64,000 nt of DNA, taken from the NCBI GenBank assembly GCA_963781665.1, contig CAWAGA010000002.1:4464001-4528000 (forward strand), given 5' to 3'. Both the position numbers and the translations under genes were made by a program. Shown piece after piece: positions 45,673 through 55,628 of this stretch (within the stretch, counting starts at the first letter, position 1; every line of letters starts with the position of its first letter). Under the pieces are notes generated by a model. That model worked only from the letters and a program-made list of their open reading frames with translations, did not search any database and was not told where the DNA came from. Source of the DNA: JAJYIW01 sp963781665 (GTDB taxonomy: Bacteria; Chloroflexota; Anaerolineae; Anaerolineales; Anaerolineaceae).

Positions 45673-46323
45673 TTAATCACTTTTTTCGGACAATCCTGCT
45701 CGTAAGGCCAGGACCGCAGCCTGGGTTCGATCGGCAACATTGAGTTTTGTCAAGATGGAGCTCACATAATTCCTTACCGTTCCTTCTGAAAGAAATAAGC
45801 GATGCGCAATTTCACCGTTACTCAATCCATTGGCTAACAAGCGCAGAATTTCTTGCTCTCGTTCGCTCAAGGATTGGATGACACTGTAATCGGTAGGTGT
45901 GCCGCCCTTGGTTATCTGTGCGAATAACTTCCCGGCAACCGCCGGATCCACATACGTTTTACCGTTAACGATACCTGCAATAGCCGAAATTAACACATCT
46001 CTCGGAGTATCCTTCAATAAATATCCGCCTGCGCCATTGCGGATCGCGTCAAATACCCATTCGTCGAAATCATAGGTGGTAAGAACCAGGATATGTACAT
46101 CAGGGTATTGGTTATGGATCAAACGTGTGGCTTGAACGCCATTCAGCACAGGCATTTTTAGGTCCATGAGGACGACGTGGGGATGATGGATAGAAACGAG
46201 CTCTAAAGCTTGTTCGCCGTCGTTTGCAATCCCTACAACCTCGATGGTTTCGACTGTGCTCAGAATTGCTTTTAAGCCTTCACATACGACTGTTTGATCG
46301 TCACAAATCAGAACTCGGATCAA
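45673..46323 (-). CDS. NarL/LuxR-type response regulator
   Basis: 216 residues. Receiver domain with D8/D9, phospho-acceptor D54 in VVLMDLKMP and the conserved Lys in GYLLKDTP, then a LuxR helix-turn-helix (LSEREQEILRLLANGLSNGEIA...VRNYVSSILTKL). The start overlaps the end of the kinase gene by 23 bases, so the two are coupled. It probably regulates the sugar operon downstream (inference from position). Confidence 0.92.
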   Translation of the reverse strand: MIRVLICDDQTVVCEGLKAILSTVETIEVVGIANDGEQALELVSIHHPHVVLMDLKMPVLNGVQATRLIHNQYPDVHILVLTTYDFDEWVFDAIRNGAGGYLLKDTPRDVLISAIAGIVNGKTYVDPAVAGKLFAQITKGGTPTDYSVIQSLSEREQEILRLLANGLSNGEIAHRLFLSEGTVRNYVSSILTKLNVADRTQAAVLALRAGLSEKSD

Positions 46324-47578
46324 TTAATCTCTCCATGACCAGCCGTACTTTGGTTCCTTTATCCGGAAAACTCTCCACATCCAGAGTTGCACCTATCGTA
46401 TCCGCATATTCGTGCATGCCTTTTATTCCGAAATGGCGATCGGAATCTTGCGGTTTTTCAGCAAATCCGGCTCCGTCATCTTCTATTTCTAAAAGCAAGT
46501 GGTGGTCTTTCACACACAAACAAATTAAGACATGTTTGGCATTTGCATGTTCGGCTACATTTCTCAGAGCTTCCTCAGAGATCCTGAATAGGCTGTGTTC
46601 AACCACCGGATTAAGGGCTGGCAAATCTTCAGGTAGCTCCAGGTGCAGGTTAACACCAATCCGTTCGGCAGTTGATTTTGCCAGGTTCTCTAAGGCGATA
46701 ACAAAGCCGACGTCCTCGAGCGGGGCTGCTCTCAAAGCTTGTATCGCTCGCCGGGATTCATTCAATCCAGTGCGTGTCATTACCAAAGATTGGTCCAGCA
46801 TCCCTTTTGCTTTTTCATGATTATTATCCCATAAAGCAGTGACTGCTTCCAGTTCAATCGAAACCGCGCTGAGCGTATGTGCCAGGGTGTCATGGAGCTC
46901 GCGGGCTAACCGGTTGCGTTCTCTACTCACAGTAAGTTGTTCAAGGGTTACAGCATAGCTGGCCAGCTTTTGGTTAGCTGCTTCCAATTTCGCGTATTGA
47001 TTGCGTTCTTCTGACACCAGCCGCACAATAACGTACCCGATCAATAAATAAATTAGAGTTCGGAATAGAAGGATGTTGAAAACAAGGAACGGACGTGGAC
47101 TGACTTCGAAAATGATCGGCATGGAAGCGACAATTTCCAGCAAAGCCTGGAAACCGCACCAGGCTGTAACTATCTTATATTTATATCTCCAACTGATAAA
47201 GATCAGGGGTATAAAAAGTAAAATTGCGACCTGAAATTGGCCGGCTATCGATTGTATTTGTGCAAATTCATCCACCTGGTGCAAATCAATCGCCAGATAA
47301 TTTTCGATAATTGGCCCAATAGTGGCAATAATCAGTGCGATTGGTAGATAAATTCTTCCAAATTTGGAGCGCAATTGAGGCCAGGATAAATATACTAATA
47401 AGAAAATTGTTTCTCCCACCGACAAAAGAATCGAAGGTTCGTAGAACTGCAGTCGGCTAATTCTGGACGAGTTGAAGAAACGGGGAACGATTAGCGTGAA
47501 TACGGAGTACAAGAGCCTCACTGCTACAAAGAAGCGAAAAACTGAAAATAAGCTGGTACCAAAAAGACTCTTTTTCAC
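46301..47578 (-). CDS. NarX/DesK-type sensor histidine kinase
   Basis: 425 residues, GTG start. About six membrane helices in the first 190 residues with no sizeable extracellular domain, a short coiled coil, then HisKA_3 with H229 in RLARELHDTLAHTL and a HATPase domain (SEEALRNVAEHANAKHV, DDGAGF). Signals may be sensed in the membrane. Partner of the response regulator that follows. Confidence 0.92.
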   Translation of the reverse strand: MKKSLFGTSLFSVFRFFVAVRLLYSVFTLIVPRFFNSSRISRLQFYEPSILLSVGETIFLLVYLSWPQLRSKFGRIYLPIALIIATIGPIIENYLAIDLHQVDEFAQIQSIAGQFQVAILLFIPLIFISWRYKYKIVTAWCGFQALLEIVASMPIIFEVSPRPFLVFNILLFRTLIYLLIGYVIVRLVSEERNQYAKLEAANQKLASYAVTLEQLTVSRERNRLARELHDTLAHTLSAVSIELEAVTALWDNNHEKAKGMLDQSLVMTRTGLNESRRAIQALRAAPLEDVGFVIALENLAKSTAERIGVNLHLELPEDLPALNPVVEHSLFRISEEALRNVAEHANAKHVLICLCVKDHHLLLEIEDDGAGFAEKPQDSDRHFGIKGMHEYADTIGATLDVESFPDKGTKVRLVMERLIDPSSDL

Positions 47579-47776
47579 AATTGAATTTTAACACATCGTT
47601 TGTTTGGTTTACGAGCCTTTTTCGATCCATAATAGAGATAACGAGGGTTAATGCCGGAAAGCGATTAATTTTGAGAGTAAAATTGAATTGCATGAATTAT
47701 TGGCAATACATTCTGGAATTATTGACGTATTAGCCCGTTTGGTCATATCGATTGTGGTTGAAAGGTAGGGAGATGG

Positions 47777-48511
47777 ATGACGTATAAAAATCTGGTAGCC
47801 AACCCAGATAATGATAAAGCAGAAGCCCCAAAGGTAATTGATACCCTGAACCTTAAGAAAGTCTACCAAATGGGAAAGGTTGAAGTCAACGCTCTCTGTG
47901 GCGTATCCATTCAAATCCGGAAGGGTGAACTTGTTTCGATTATGGGGCCTTCCGGATCGGGGAAATCAACGCTGATGAATATTCTGGGTTGTCTGGACCT
48001 ACCCTCAAGTGGGGAATACATTCTCGATGGCGAAAACGTCTCCAGGCTGAATGACAATCAATTGGCCCGTGTCAGGAATCAGAAAATTGGGTTCGTGTTT
48101 CAAAGCTTTAATTTACTGCCGCGGGTTACGGCCCTTGCGAATGTGGAGCTTCCTTTAAATTATTCGGGCATACCGCGGGGTCGGCGTGAAAAAGCCCAAA
48201 AAGCATTAGCAAGCGTAGGATTATCAGACCGGGTTCATCACAAACCGACAGAGCTTTCTGGAGGGCAGCAGCAGCGGGTAGCCATCGCTCGGGCGCTGGT
48301 GAACGATCCGGCAATATTGCTTGCCGATGAGCCTACTGGTAACCTCGATTCGAAATCAGGTAAAGAGATTATGGAATTAATCCTTTCGATCAATCGGGAT
48401 CGTGGTATGACGGTGATTGTCGTCACCCACGATCCGAACGTTGCTGAAAAGACCGAAAGAGTCATCCAGCTTCAGGATGGCTTGGTGGTTAACAGTGAGG
48501 GAAAAATTTAG
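47777..48511 (+). CDS. MacB/LolD-type ABC transporter ATPase without linked permease
   Basis: 244 residues. Walker A GPSGSGKSTLMNILGCLD, signature LSGGQQQRVAIARAL, Walker B ILLADEPTGNLD and THDPNVAEK are those of the MacB/LolD/FtsE class. About 20 extra residues precede the domain. GGGAG lies 5 bases before the ATG. No FtsX/MacB-like permease lies on either side, so its partner must be elsewhere. Confidence 0.9.
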   Translation: MTYKNLVANPDNDKAEAPKVIDTLNLKKVYQMGKVEVNALCGVSIQIRKGELVSIMGPSGSGKSTLMNILGCLDLPSSGEYILDGENVSRLNDNQLARVRNQKIGFVFQSFNLLPRVTALANVELPLNYSGIPRGRREKAQKALASVGLSDRVHHKPTELSGGQQQRVAIARALVNDPAILLADEPTGNLDSKSGKEIMELILSINRDRGMTVIVVTHDPNVAEKTERVIQLQDGLVVNSEGKI

Positions 48512-48547
48512 TTCAGGTGTGGGTCCCAACCAAAATTGGACAAACGC

Positions 48548-49612
48548 CTACGTATTCTGGGTGAACCATTCTAAAATCTCGCTGGCCTCTGATTGCGATG
48601 AAGCTTCGATCTGGAAGCATAAACCTTCCGGTTCGAGCTCTTTATAATGCTGTTTGATATCTTCAAATTGCCAATCAAAGAGCCACAACCCCTTGCCGGC
48701 TTTTTGGATTTTCTTCAATAACTCCATCCATTCGGGGCTGCGGGCACGTCCATCACCCGGAACCCACTGGATAACATCGATAGCAGAGATCGAGAGGATG
48801 TCATCGAGATGCCTGAGCGCGTCGGGACCATCATAATGGTAGATGCAGTGGTCCAGGTACGAAGCCTCTTCTTCAATTGCAGGGATGACGAAACGGCGAG
48901 CATGCTTGGGACCGATCAAGCCAATAAAGTCGCATTGAATGACAGCCGACCTACCTTCACAATAAATTGGCGACCAGCCAATTGTTCCCCGGTTTTGCAT
49001 ACCGCCGGAATAATAGAGACTTTCATATATCGGTTGATATAACTGGCGGACGTCATCCAGGACGCGTTCAACTTCTTCGCCATCGTAGACGAGGTCTATA
49101 CACAGATTCTGCGGGCCGCGCATGGCATTCAGGCAGTCCATATTACTGTGCAAATCGAGCATACTGAGTAAGAATTTATCCTTACTATATTGAGCCCCGG
49201 TTTTCATAAAATCGAGCATCATGTTCCACCGGCTACCAGGTCGTGTGTCCAGTTTTACCTGGACCTCACGCCAATCGGTGACGTATGGTTTTATCCACGA
49301 AGTAACACGATCCCTGCCCATAATGAGCTCTGAACCGAGGAAAGCTGCAAATTGATCTGGTCCAAAAGACAGATCACAATAAGGAATGGATTCCCCACCA
49401 AAATACCTGGTTGCAGCCCACTTATCGTATGTCTGTAGAGCTTCCAGGTAATCGCCCTCAAAGCCGGACATGTAAGACATTCCCGGTTGGGGTGTCGCGC
49501 CTTCCAATGGCGAATTTACGCAAACCACCGGCCGGTCGATGATGGTGTGGTTCCAGAAGGCTTCCCAATACTTCCTGGCCCGGTCGAAGTCCGGTTTATA
49601 CATTAGCTCCAT
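48548..49612 (-). CDS. Uroporphyrinogen-decarboxylase-fold protein in a glycosidase locus
   Basis: 354 residues. The C-terminal half has the UroD/methyltransferase barrel pattern: CDFIGLIGPKHARRFVIPAI, CIYHYDGPDALRHLDDILSI, IDVIQWVPG. Such proteins occur in carbohydrate-utilisation loci and are not true UroD enzymes; function unknown. GGGAG lies 7 bases before the ATG. It is divergent from the GH4 gene with overlapping promoters, which suggests joint control. Confidence 0.65.
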   Translation of the reverse strand: MELMYKPDFDRARKYWEAFWNHTIIDRPVVCVNSPLEGATPQPGMSYMSGFEGDYLEALQTYDKWAATRYFGGESIPYCDLSFGPDQFAAFLGSELIMGRDRVTSWIKPYVTDWREVQVKLDTRPGSRWNMMLDFMKTGAQYSKDKFLLSMLDLHSNMDCLNAMRGPQNLCIDLVYDGEEVERVLDDVRQLYQPIYESLYYSGGMQNRGTIGWSPIYCEGRSAVIQCDFIGLIGPKHARRFVIPAIEEEASYLDHCIYHYDGPDALRHLDDILSISAIDVIQWVPGDGRARSPEWMELLKKIQKAGKGLWLFDWQFEDIKQHYKELEPEGLCFQIEASSQSEASEILEWFTQNT

Positions 49613-49639
49613 TGCACGTCTCCCTCGTTCTTTTTAATA

Positions 49640-49667
49640 ATTCTAATCCTAATCGGTCTTGTGTTAA
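49640..49667 (-). promoter_or_regulatory. Promoter of the UroD-fold gene
   Basis: Minus strand TTAACA (49662-49667), 16-base spacer, TAGAAT (49640-49645), 28 bases before the start codon. Its -35 box overlaps the -10 element of the divergent GH4 promoter. Confidence 0.5.
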
Positions 49668-49670
49668 AAT
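49662..49670 (+). promoter_or_regulatory. Extended -10 promoter of the GH4/GH2 operon
   Basis: TGTTAAAAT (TGn plus TAAAAT) 44 bases before the GH4 start; no good -35 box. It overlaps the divergent promoter at 49640-49667, so a single regulator could act on both. Confidence 0.5.
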
Positions 49671-49713
49671 TGGATTTGCTTGATTTTACGAGATTGTCCA
49701 GGTGGAGGACTAT

Positions 49714-51042
49714 ATGACAAAAATCGCATTTATTGGAGCTGGCAGCCTGGGATTTACGCGCGGGTTGGTCAGAGATATTCTAACTTTTCCTTTACTCGAA
49801 GATGCAACCCTGGCTTTGATGGATATCGATGCTGAAAGGTTGGAATTTGCCCAAAAATCCGTTCAGCGGATTGTTGACCTGGGGCATTACCCGGCAAAAG
49901 TGACTGCAACTATGGATCGCGCTGAGGCGCTCTCAGGAGCTGATGCTGTTCTGGTTACGATCCTGGTAGGTAATACCGAGGTTTGGAAATATGATATCGA
50001 AATACCCAAACAGTACGGTATCGATATCAACGTTGGTGATACCCGTGGTGTATCCGGGATTTTCCGCGCCCTTCGTACCATTCCGGTGATGCTGGAAATT
50101 GCCCACGACATGGAAAAGTATTGCCCTGATGCGACCATGTTGAATTACACCAATCCGATGGCGATGTTATGCCGGGCCATGCAAAAAGAAACATCGATAG
50201 AGTTGACAGGCCTCTGCCACAGCGTCCAGGGGACTGCCAAAATGCTGGCAAAATGGATTGGCGCCCCGGATGATGAGATTACGTATACCTGCGCTGGTAT
50301 CAACCATATGTCCTGGTATCTAAAGTATGAATGGAAAGGAAAGGATGCTTACCCGCTCATCCGTAAGGCAATCGTTGAGAATCCCGAAGTTTATAATGAA
50401 GAAATCGTCCGAAATGAAATGTTCTTACACCTTGATTATTATGTGACGGAGTCGAGCGGTCACAACTCTGAATATAACCCATGGTTTCGTAAACGCCCCG
50501 ACTTGATCGAAAAATACTGTTTGCCTGGCACCGGTTGGAACCCAGGTGAATACGCCTACGTATTGAAGGAATATCGCAAAGCTGAAGATACCTGGAAAAA
50601 CCAGGCTGTTCAATGGTTTGCATCTGACAACCCAATCTCATTAGAAAGAGGGCACGAATTTGCGGCGTATATTATCAATGCCTTGCAAGGTGGCGAGCCT
50701 TTCCAATTTAATGGAAATGTCAGCAATAGTGGGTTAATCACCAATTTGCCGCCTGGTGCCTGTGTTGAAATTCCGGTTTGGGCCAGCAAGAATGGTTTAA
50801 GCCCGGTTTATGTTGGAAACCTGCCGCCCCAATGCGCAGTTTTAACTAATTTAAGCTCTTCAATTGAAGAAATGGCAGTGGATGCAGCCATTAACGGTGA
50901 CCCTCGGCGCGTATTCCAGGCCATCTTATATGATCCGCTCACGGCAGCAGTACTATCAATGGCTGAGATCAAGAGGATGGTCGAGCAAATGTTTGATCAG
51001 AACCGGCATTACCTGCCACAGTTCAAGCATTTCAAGGTCTGA
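49714..51042 (+). CDS. melA: Glycoside hydrolase family 4, alpha-galactosidase-like
   Basis: About 442 residues. GH4 marks: NAD-binding KIAFIGAGSLGFTR, NYTNPMA, LCHSVQG with the metal-binding Cys, GINHMSW with the His, and SSGHNSEYNPWFRK, which is typical of MelA-type alpha-galactosidases/glucuronidases rather than 6-phospho-glucosidases. The enzyme needs NAD and Mn. The ATG at 49714 is chosen because AGGTGGAGG ends 5 bases before it. The GH2 gene follows after 7 bases. Confidence 0.88.
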   Translation: MTKIAFIGAGSLGFTRGLVRDILTFPLLEDATLALMDIDAERLEFAQKSVQRIVDLGHYPAKVTATMDRAEALSGADAVLVTILVGNTEVWKYDIEIPKQYGIDINVGDTRGVSGIFRALRTIPVMLEIAHDMEKYCPDATMLNYTNPMAMLCRAMQKETSIELTGLCHSVQGTAKMLAKWIGAPDDEITYTCAGINHMSWYLKYEWKGKDAYPLIRKAIVENPEVYNEEIVRNEMFLHLDYYVTESSGHNSEYNPWFRKRPDLIEKYCLPGTGWNPGEYAYVLKEYRKAEDTWKNQAVQWFASDNPISLERGHEFAAYIINALQGGEPFQFNGNVSNSGLITNLPPGACVEIPVWASKNGLSPVYVGNLPPQCAVLTNLSSSIEEMAVDAAINGDPRRVFQAILYDPLTAAVLSMAEIKRMVEQMFDQNRHYLPQFKHFKV

Positions 51043-51049
51043 GTAAATT

Positions 51050-54000
51050 GTGGACATTCATCACGATTGGGAAAACCCGGAGATTCTCTCCCATAACCGA
51101 GAGCCTGCCCATGCCAGTATGGTTCCTTTCAATTACCTGCTCGCTCACCCAGATCTCGAACTGAAAAACTCCTCATTCTTCAAGTCACTTAATGGCATTT
51201 GGGATTTTTATTATGAGGGTTCGAGTGGGAAAGAAGCTGTTGAGAATAATATTTTTCCTTCCAGGGAAAATTGTGATTGGCTCAAAATGAGGGTTCCTGG
51301 AAACTGGCAAATGGCGGGGTATGGTAGACCACAATACACGAATCTGGCTTACCCATTCCCAATTGATCCGCCATACGTTCCCCAAGTAAATCCAACTGGA
51401 ATTTATACCCGTGTATTTAGCCTGCCGGCTGAATGGTCTGACCGGCAGGTTTTTCTGGTGTTTGAGGGGGTTGATTCGGCCTTTTATATCTGGATCAATG
51501 AGCAGATGGTTGGGTACAGCCAGGGCAGTCATTTGCCTTCAGAGTTCAACATCACTTCGTATGTAAAAAAGGGAGAAAATAATATTACGGTCAAGGTCTT
51601 CCAGTGGTCAGATGGTAGTTACCTGGAGGATCAGGATATGTGGCGGTTGAGCGGGATTTTTCGCGACGTATACCTCACCGCCACACCTGGATTGCGCATC
51701 CACGACGTTTATGCCAGATCTCAATTTGGCTCTAATTTTGGGGACGCTGCCCTGGAAATAACAACCAAAATCAAAAACTATTCGCTAGACGACGAAAAAA
51801 AATTTGGCCTTTCTTTTCAACTTTTCGACCCTTCAGGATCGATGATAATCGAGCGCCAAACCAGCCAGGCCCAGCTTATTGGTTCAGGCGAAGAGATCAT
51901 TATTTCTTATTCAGAACGGATCACTCAACCTGTGCTGTGGAATGCAGAGAATCCGGCATTATACCGCCTGGATCTACTGACGAAAACCCTGGATGGAGTA
52001 GTAATCGAAACTCAAAGCATTATGACTGGTTTCCGCCAGGTAAAGGTTGATGACGGACGCCTCTTGATAAATGGCGTGCCGATCAAAATTCAGGGGGTAA
52101 ACAGGCATGAGACCGACCCGGATACTGGGCATGCCGTCTCATATGGTTCCATGTTGAGCGACATACTTGCGATGAAGCGACATAACATAAATGCGGTTCG
52201 TACTTCCCATTACACTAATGATCCGCGCTGGCTGGATCTATGCGATAAATATGGCTTATATGTCATAGACGAAGCTGACCTTGAAGCTCATGGTTTTGGA
52301 CTGGTTGGTCAATTAGACCGCCTTAGTGAAGACGCAGCCTGGAAAGATGCTTTTTTGGATAGGGCCGTGCGGATGGTTGAAAGGGATAAAAACCACCCAT
52401 CAGTGATAGTCTGGTCTTTAGGAAACGAATTGGGATATGGGCCTAATCATGATGCTATGGCAAATTGGATCAGGCAGGCGGACCCGACCCGTTTGATCCA
52501 TTATGAGCAAGCTGAGGAAGCGGCTGTGGTTGATATCGTTAGCGTCATGTACCCCACGGTTGCCAGACTCGAGGAAGAGGGTAAGAAAACTGGCGAATCG
52601 AGGCCATTTTTCATGTGTGAATATGCCCATGCCATGGGCAATGGGCCAGGAAACCTTCAGGAATATTGGGATACGATCAGAAAATACCCGCGTTTGATTG
52701 GTGGATGCGTATGGGAATGGGTAGATCACGGCATTCGTCAGAAAACTGCCGGTGGCGCTGATTGGTTCGCATATGGTGGGGATTTTGGCGACCAGCCTAA
52801 TGATGGCAACTTTTGCATCGATGGTCTGAATTTTCCTGACCGTAAACCATATCCAGGGCTGATCGAATTGCAGAAAGTATTGGAACCCGTTGAAGTAGAA
52901 TTGGTCAACCTGGAAGCAGGGATTTTTAGAATCAGTAATCGATATGCATTTAAGTCTCTTGAGGATATTGCCGGTTATTGGAACGTTGAATCCGATGGCC
53001 AGGTCATCGAAGAAGGGGACCTACCAGTTCTTCAGATTTTGCCTGGAACTGGGGAAGAGATCAAAATTCCTTATCACCTGCACAGCGCGAAGAATGCCGG
53101 GGAGATTTGGCTAAATCTATCTTTCAGGTTGACTAAGACCTTTCCTTGGGCTGAACGCGGTTTTGAGGTGGCCTGGGCTCAATTCCAACTTGCAGGGTCG
53201 AAGCCAAAAATTTTCAAACCACTTAAAAAAACTTTTTCTGATTTGAAGGTCGATCGGAGAGGTTACGATGTTTTAATTGATGGTGTGGATTTCCACATGG
53301 TTTTTGATGCATTGAACGGTAAGCTCACGGCCTGGGAATTCAATGGCGCTCCAGTCATTTCCAGCGGTCCTTTATTGAACCTGTGGCGACCTCCGACTGA
53401 TAATGATATCAATATTGCAGTGGAATGGAAGCAGGCCGGATTTGACAGCCTTGTCCAAAAAGTGACCCGTATTCAAGAAGAACAGAACGAAGCAAACCAG
53501 ATAAGATTCAAAGTAGATACACACCTGGCCAGTAATTCGCTCGAGCCAGCTTTCTTCGGATCGTATTCCTATACTATTTTTGGAAATGGTGAAGTTTCCC
53601 TTGGGGTTGTGTTAGATCCATTTAACCCCGACCTGCCTTATTTACCAAAAGCTGGCCTTCAGATGATGCTTCCTGGTGAAATGGATCGCCTGGAATGGTA
53701 CGGGCGCGGGCCTCATGAAAATTACCCCGATCGAAAACAGAGCGCTCGGGTTGGGATATTTTCACGCAAGGTCGAAGATCTTTACACTCCCTACATCAAA
53801 CCTCAGGAATTTGGTAATTTGTGCGACGTGCGTTGGGTTTCTGTTACAGATATTCGGGGAACCGGCTTATTTATGAGGGCCTCGCCATTAATCAATGTCA
53901 GCGCACGCCAATATACGGATGAAAATCTTTCGAAAGCTTCGCACACCTACGACCTTATAAAATGTGGTCAAACAATCCTTAATCTGGATGCATTTATGGC

Positions 54001-54154
54001 AGGTTTGGGAAGCAACAGCTGTGGCCCTGGCCCACTCGACAAATACCTGATTAAGCCAGGACGAATTGAATTCTCCGTCAAATTACGGCCATTTTCGAAT
54101 GAATTGATTTCGCCAAAAACGTTATATAAGAATATGGTTTATTCTCAGTTATAA
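51050..54154 (+). CDS. lacZ: Beta-galactosidase, glycoside hydrolase family 2
   Basis: 1034 residues, the size of E. coli LacZ. Five-domain layout: sugar-binding domain with MRVPGNWQMAGYGRPQYTN, Ig-like domain, TIM barrel with VNRHETDPDTGHAVS, acid/base E460 in WSLGNELGYG and nucleophile E524 in FMCEYAHAMGNGPG, and the C-terminal small domain with EWYGRGPHENYPDRK. GTG start. No signal peptide, so it acts on imported oligosaccharides together with GH4. Confidence 0.95.
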   Translation: MDIHHDWENPEILSHNREPAHASMVPFNYLLAHPDLELKNSSFFKSLNGIWDFYYEGSSGKEAVENNIFPSRENCDWLKMRVPGNWQMAGYGRPQYTNLAYPFPIDPPYVPQVNPTGIYTRVFSLPAEWSDRQVFLVFEGVDSAFYIWINEQMVGYSQGSHLPSEFNITSYVKKGENNITVKVFQWSDGSYLEDQDMWRLSGIFRDVYLTATPGLRIHDVYARSQFGSNFGDAALEITTKIKNYSLDDEKKFGLSFQLFDPSGSMIIERQTSQAQLIGSGEEIIISYSERITQPVLWNAENPALYRLDLLTKTLDGVVIETQSIMTGFRQVKVDDGRLLINGVPIKIQGVNRHETDPDTGHAVSYGSMLSDILAMKRHNINAVRTSHYTNDPRWLDLCDKYGLYVIDEADLEAHGFGLVGQLDRLSEDAAWKDAFLDRAVRMVERDKNHPSVIVWSLGNELGYGPNHDAMANWIRQADPTRLIHYEQAEEAAVVDIVSVMYPTVARLEEEGKKTGESRPFFMCEYAHAMGNGPGNLQEYWDTIRKYPRLIGGCVWEWVDHGIRQKTAGGADWFAYGGDFGDQPNDGNFCIDGLNFPDRKPYPGLIELQKVLEPVEVELVNLEAGIFRISNRYAFKSLEDIAGYWNVESDGQVIEEGDLPVLQILPGTGEEIKIPYHLHSAKNAGEIWLNLSFRLTKTFPWAERGFEVAWAQFQLAGSKPKIFKPLKKTFSDLKVDRRGYDVLIDGVDFHMVFDALNGKLTAWEFNGAPVISSGPLLNLWRPPTDNDINIAVEWKQAGFDSLVQKVTRIQEEQNEANQIRFKVDTHLASNSLEPAFFGSYSYTIFGNGEVSLGVVLDPFNPDLPYLPKAGLQMMLPGEMDRLEWYGRGPHENYPDRKQSARVGIFSRKVEDLYTPYIKPQEFGNLCDVRWVSVTDIRGTGLFMRASPLINVSARQYTDENLSKASHTYDLIKCGQTILNLDAFMAGLGSNSCGPGPLDKYLIKPGRIEFSVKLRPFSNELISPKTLYKNMVYSQL

Positions 54155-54207
54155 CTGTGCACATTTCTTGAAAAAGCGGTGGTCCAGAATAGAGCGGGAG
54201 TAATAAA

Positions 54208-54571
54208 GTGGAGGTTGATTTTAAGACGATTATCTGGGAACAGTTCGGAGCGGCTATCGATATGTTTTCTAGAGGAATTAGATCCAGCAGGGGTTTTACC
54301 CGAAAGAGCGTATAGTCAAGACGAGCTGCTGACGTACCTGGATTTCTACCGGTCGAAATGCAAAGCGACGTTCGATACGCTAAAAGCGGAATCTGCAACC
54401 AAGATGTGTTTTTTTCCATGGGGTGAGCTTACCTTTGCAGGATTGCGTCTATATAATATGCGTCACGTCCAGGAACATACTGCTCAGCTAAATTTGTTTC
54501 TTGGGCAGAGAATTGGTTGGGAACCTGGGTGGGTTGCCAGGGCTAATAAGATTGTCAAGAATAATCGCTAA
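54208..54571 (+). pseudogene. DinB-like protein with internal deletion
   Basis: Starting at GTG 54208 one frame encodes VEVDFKTIIWEQFGAAIDMF, the usual start of this DinB-like family, and then stops within 20 codons. A second frame carries LEELDPAGVLPERAYS through LLYNMRHVQEH-like YNMRHVQEHTAQLNLFLGQ and ends at 54571. The part normally between them (about 45-60 residues) is missing, so this is a deletion that also changed frame. An inactive remnant of a putative metal-dependent DinB-superfamily protein. Confidence 0.65.
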
Positions 54572-54605
54572 ATTGGCATTTCTTATCAATAAGAAAGGAG
54601 AAAAA

Positions 54606-55608
54606 ATGACACGTCCGGTTACATTATTTACAGGGCAATGGGCTGACCTCCCATTCGAAGTAGTTTGTGAAAAAGCCAAACGCTTTGGCTACGACGGTCT
54701 TGAACTGGCCTGTTGGGGTGATCACTTCGACGTCGAACGGGCTTGTTCTGAGGATGGATACAGTCGAGACCGTTGGGATATCCTTAATAAATACGGACTG
54801 AAATGTTTTGCAATCAGCAATCATCTGGTCGGGCAGGCAGTTTGCGATCAAATTGATGAACGCCATAAGGGCCTGTTGCCTGCCAGGATTTGGGGCGATG
54901 GTTCAGAGGATGGAGTTCCGCCGACGGGCTGCAGAAGAGATGAAGAATACTGCCAGGGCTGCAGCGTTATTTGGAGTCAAAGTTGTGCCTGGGTTTACCG
55001 GTTCTTCGATATGGCATTATATGTATTCTTTTCCCCCCAATACCCCTGATCTCATTGCAAACGGATACCGTTTCTTTGCTGAATCTTGGAACCCAATTTT
55101 AGATGTTTTTGATGAGGTTGGCGTAAAATTCGCGCTTGAAGTTCATCCAACTGAGATCGCCTTTGATGTTGCCAGCGCTGCAATGACCCTGGATGCTATC
55201 AATCACCGTGAAGCCTTTGGTTTTAATTTTGATCCCAGCCACCTGGGCTATCAAGGTGTTGACTATGTCGGGTTTATTCGTAAATTTGGCAGCCGGATAT
55301 ACCACGTCCACATGAAAGATGTAGGTTGGTCAGACCATCCCACCGAAGCAGGTGTTTTTGGCGGTCATCTCAATTTTGGCGACCCACGCCGGTATTGGGA
55401 TTTCCGGTCGTTAGGTCATGGCAAAGTAAACTTTGAAGAGATCATGCGCGCTCTCAATGACGTCGGTTACAATGGTCCCTTATCTGTCGAATGGGAAGAC
55501 AGCGGGATGGATCGTGAGCATGGCGCTACTGAAGCCTGCGCCTTTGTCAAACACGTCGATTTTCCAACGTCAGGGATCGCATTTGATGCGGCTTTTGAGA
55601 AGAAATAA
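54606..55608 (+). CDS. Sugar phosphate isomerase/epimerase (xylose isomerase-like TIM barrel), one-base frameshift
   Basis: The frame from ATG 54606 (AAGGAG upstream) encodes PVTLFTGQWADLPFE and GYDGLELACWGDHF; it breaks at GAGTTC (54913-54918). Removing one T gives GDGSEDGVRRRAAEEMKNTA and continues to 55608 (about 333 residues). Metal-site motifs of the AP_endonuc_2 barrel are visible: ALEVHPTEIAFD, FNFDPSHLGYQGVD, YHVHMKDV, SVEWEDSG. It is 20 bases before the dehydrogenase gene, a frequent pairing in sugar or inositol catabolism. Confidence 0.85.
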
Positions 55609-55628
55609 GGCCGCTCGAGGAGGTTATC

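Noticed and set aside
48548..49612. Genuine uroporphyrinogen decarboxylase (hemE)
   Set aside because: The substrate-binding motifs of HemE are not seen and the context is carbohydrate use; only the fold-type pattern matches.
54179..54571. A 130-codon protein starting at 54179
   Set aside because: Its first 30 codons are out of frame with the DinB N terminus that lies in another frame; the start is an artefact of the deletion.
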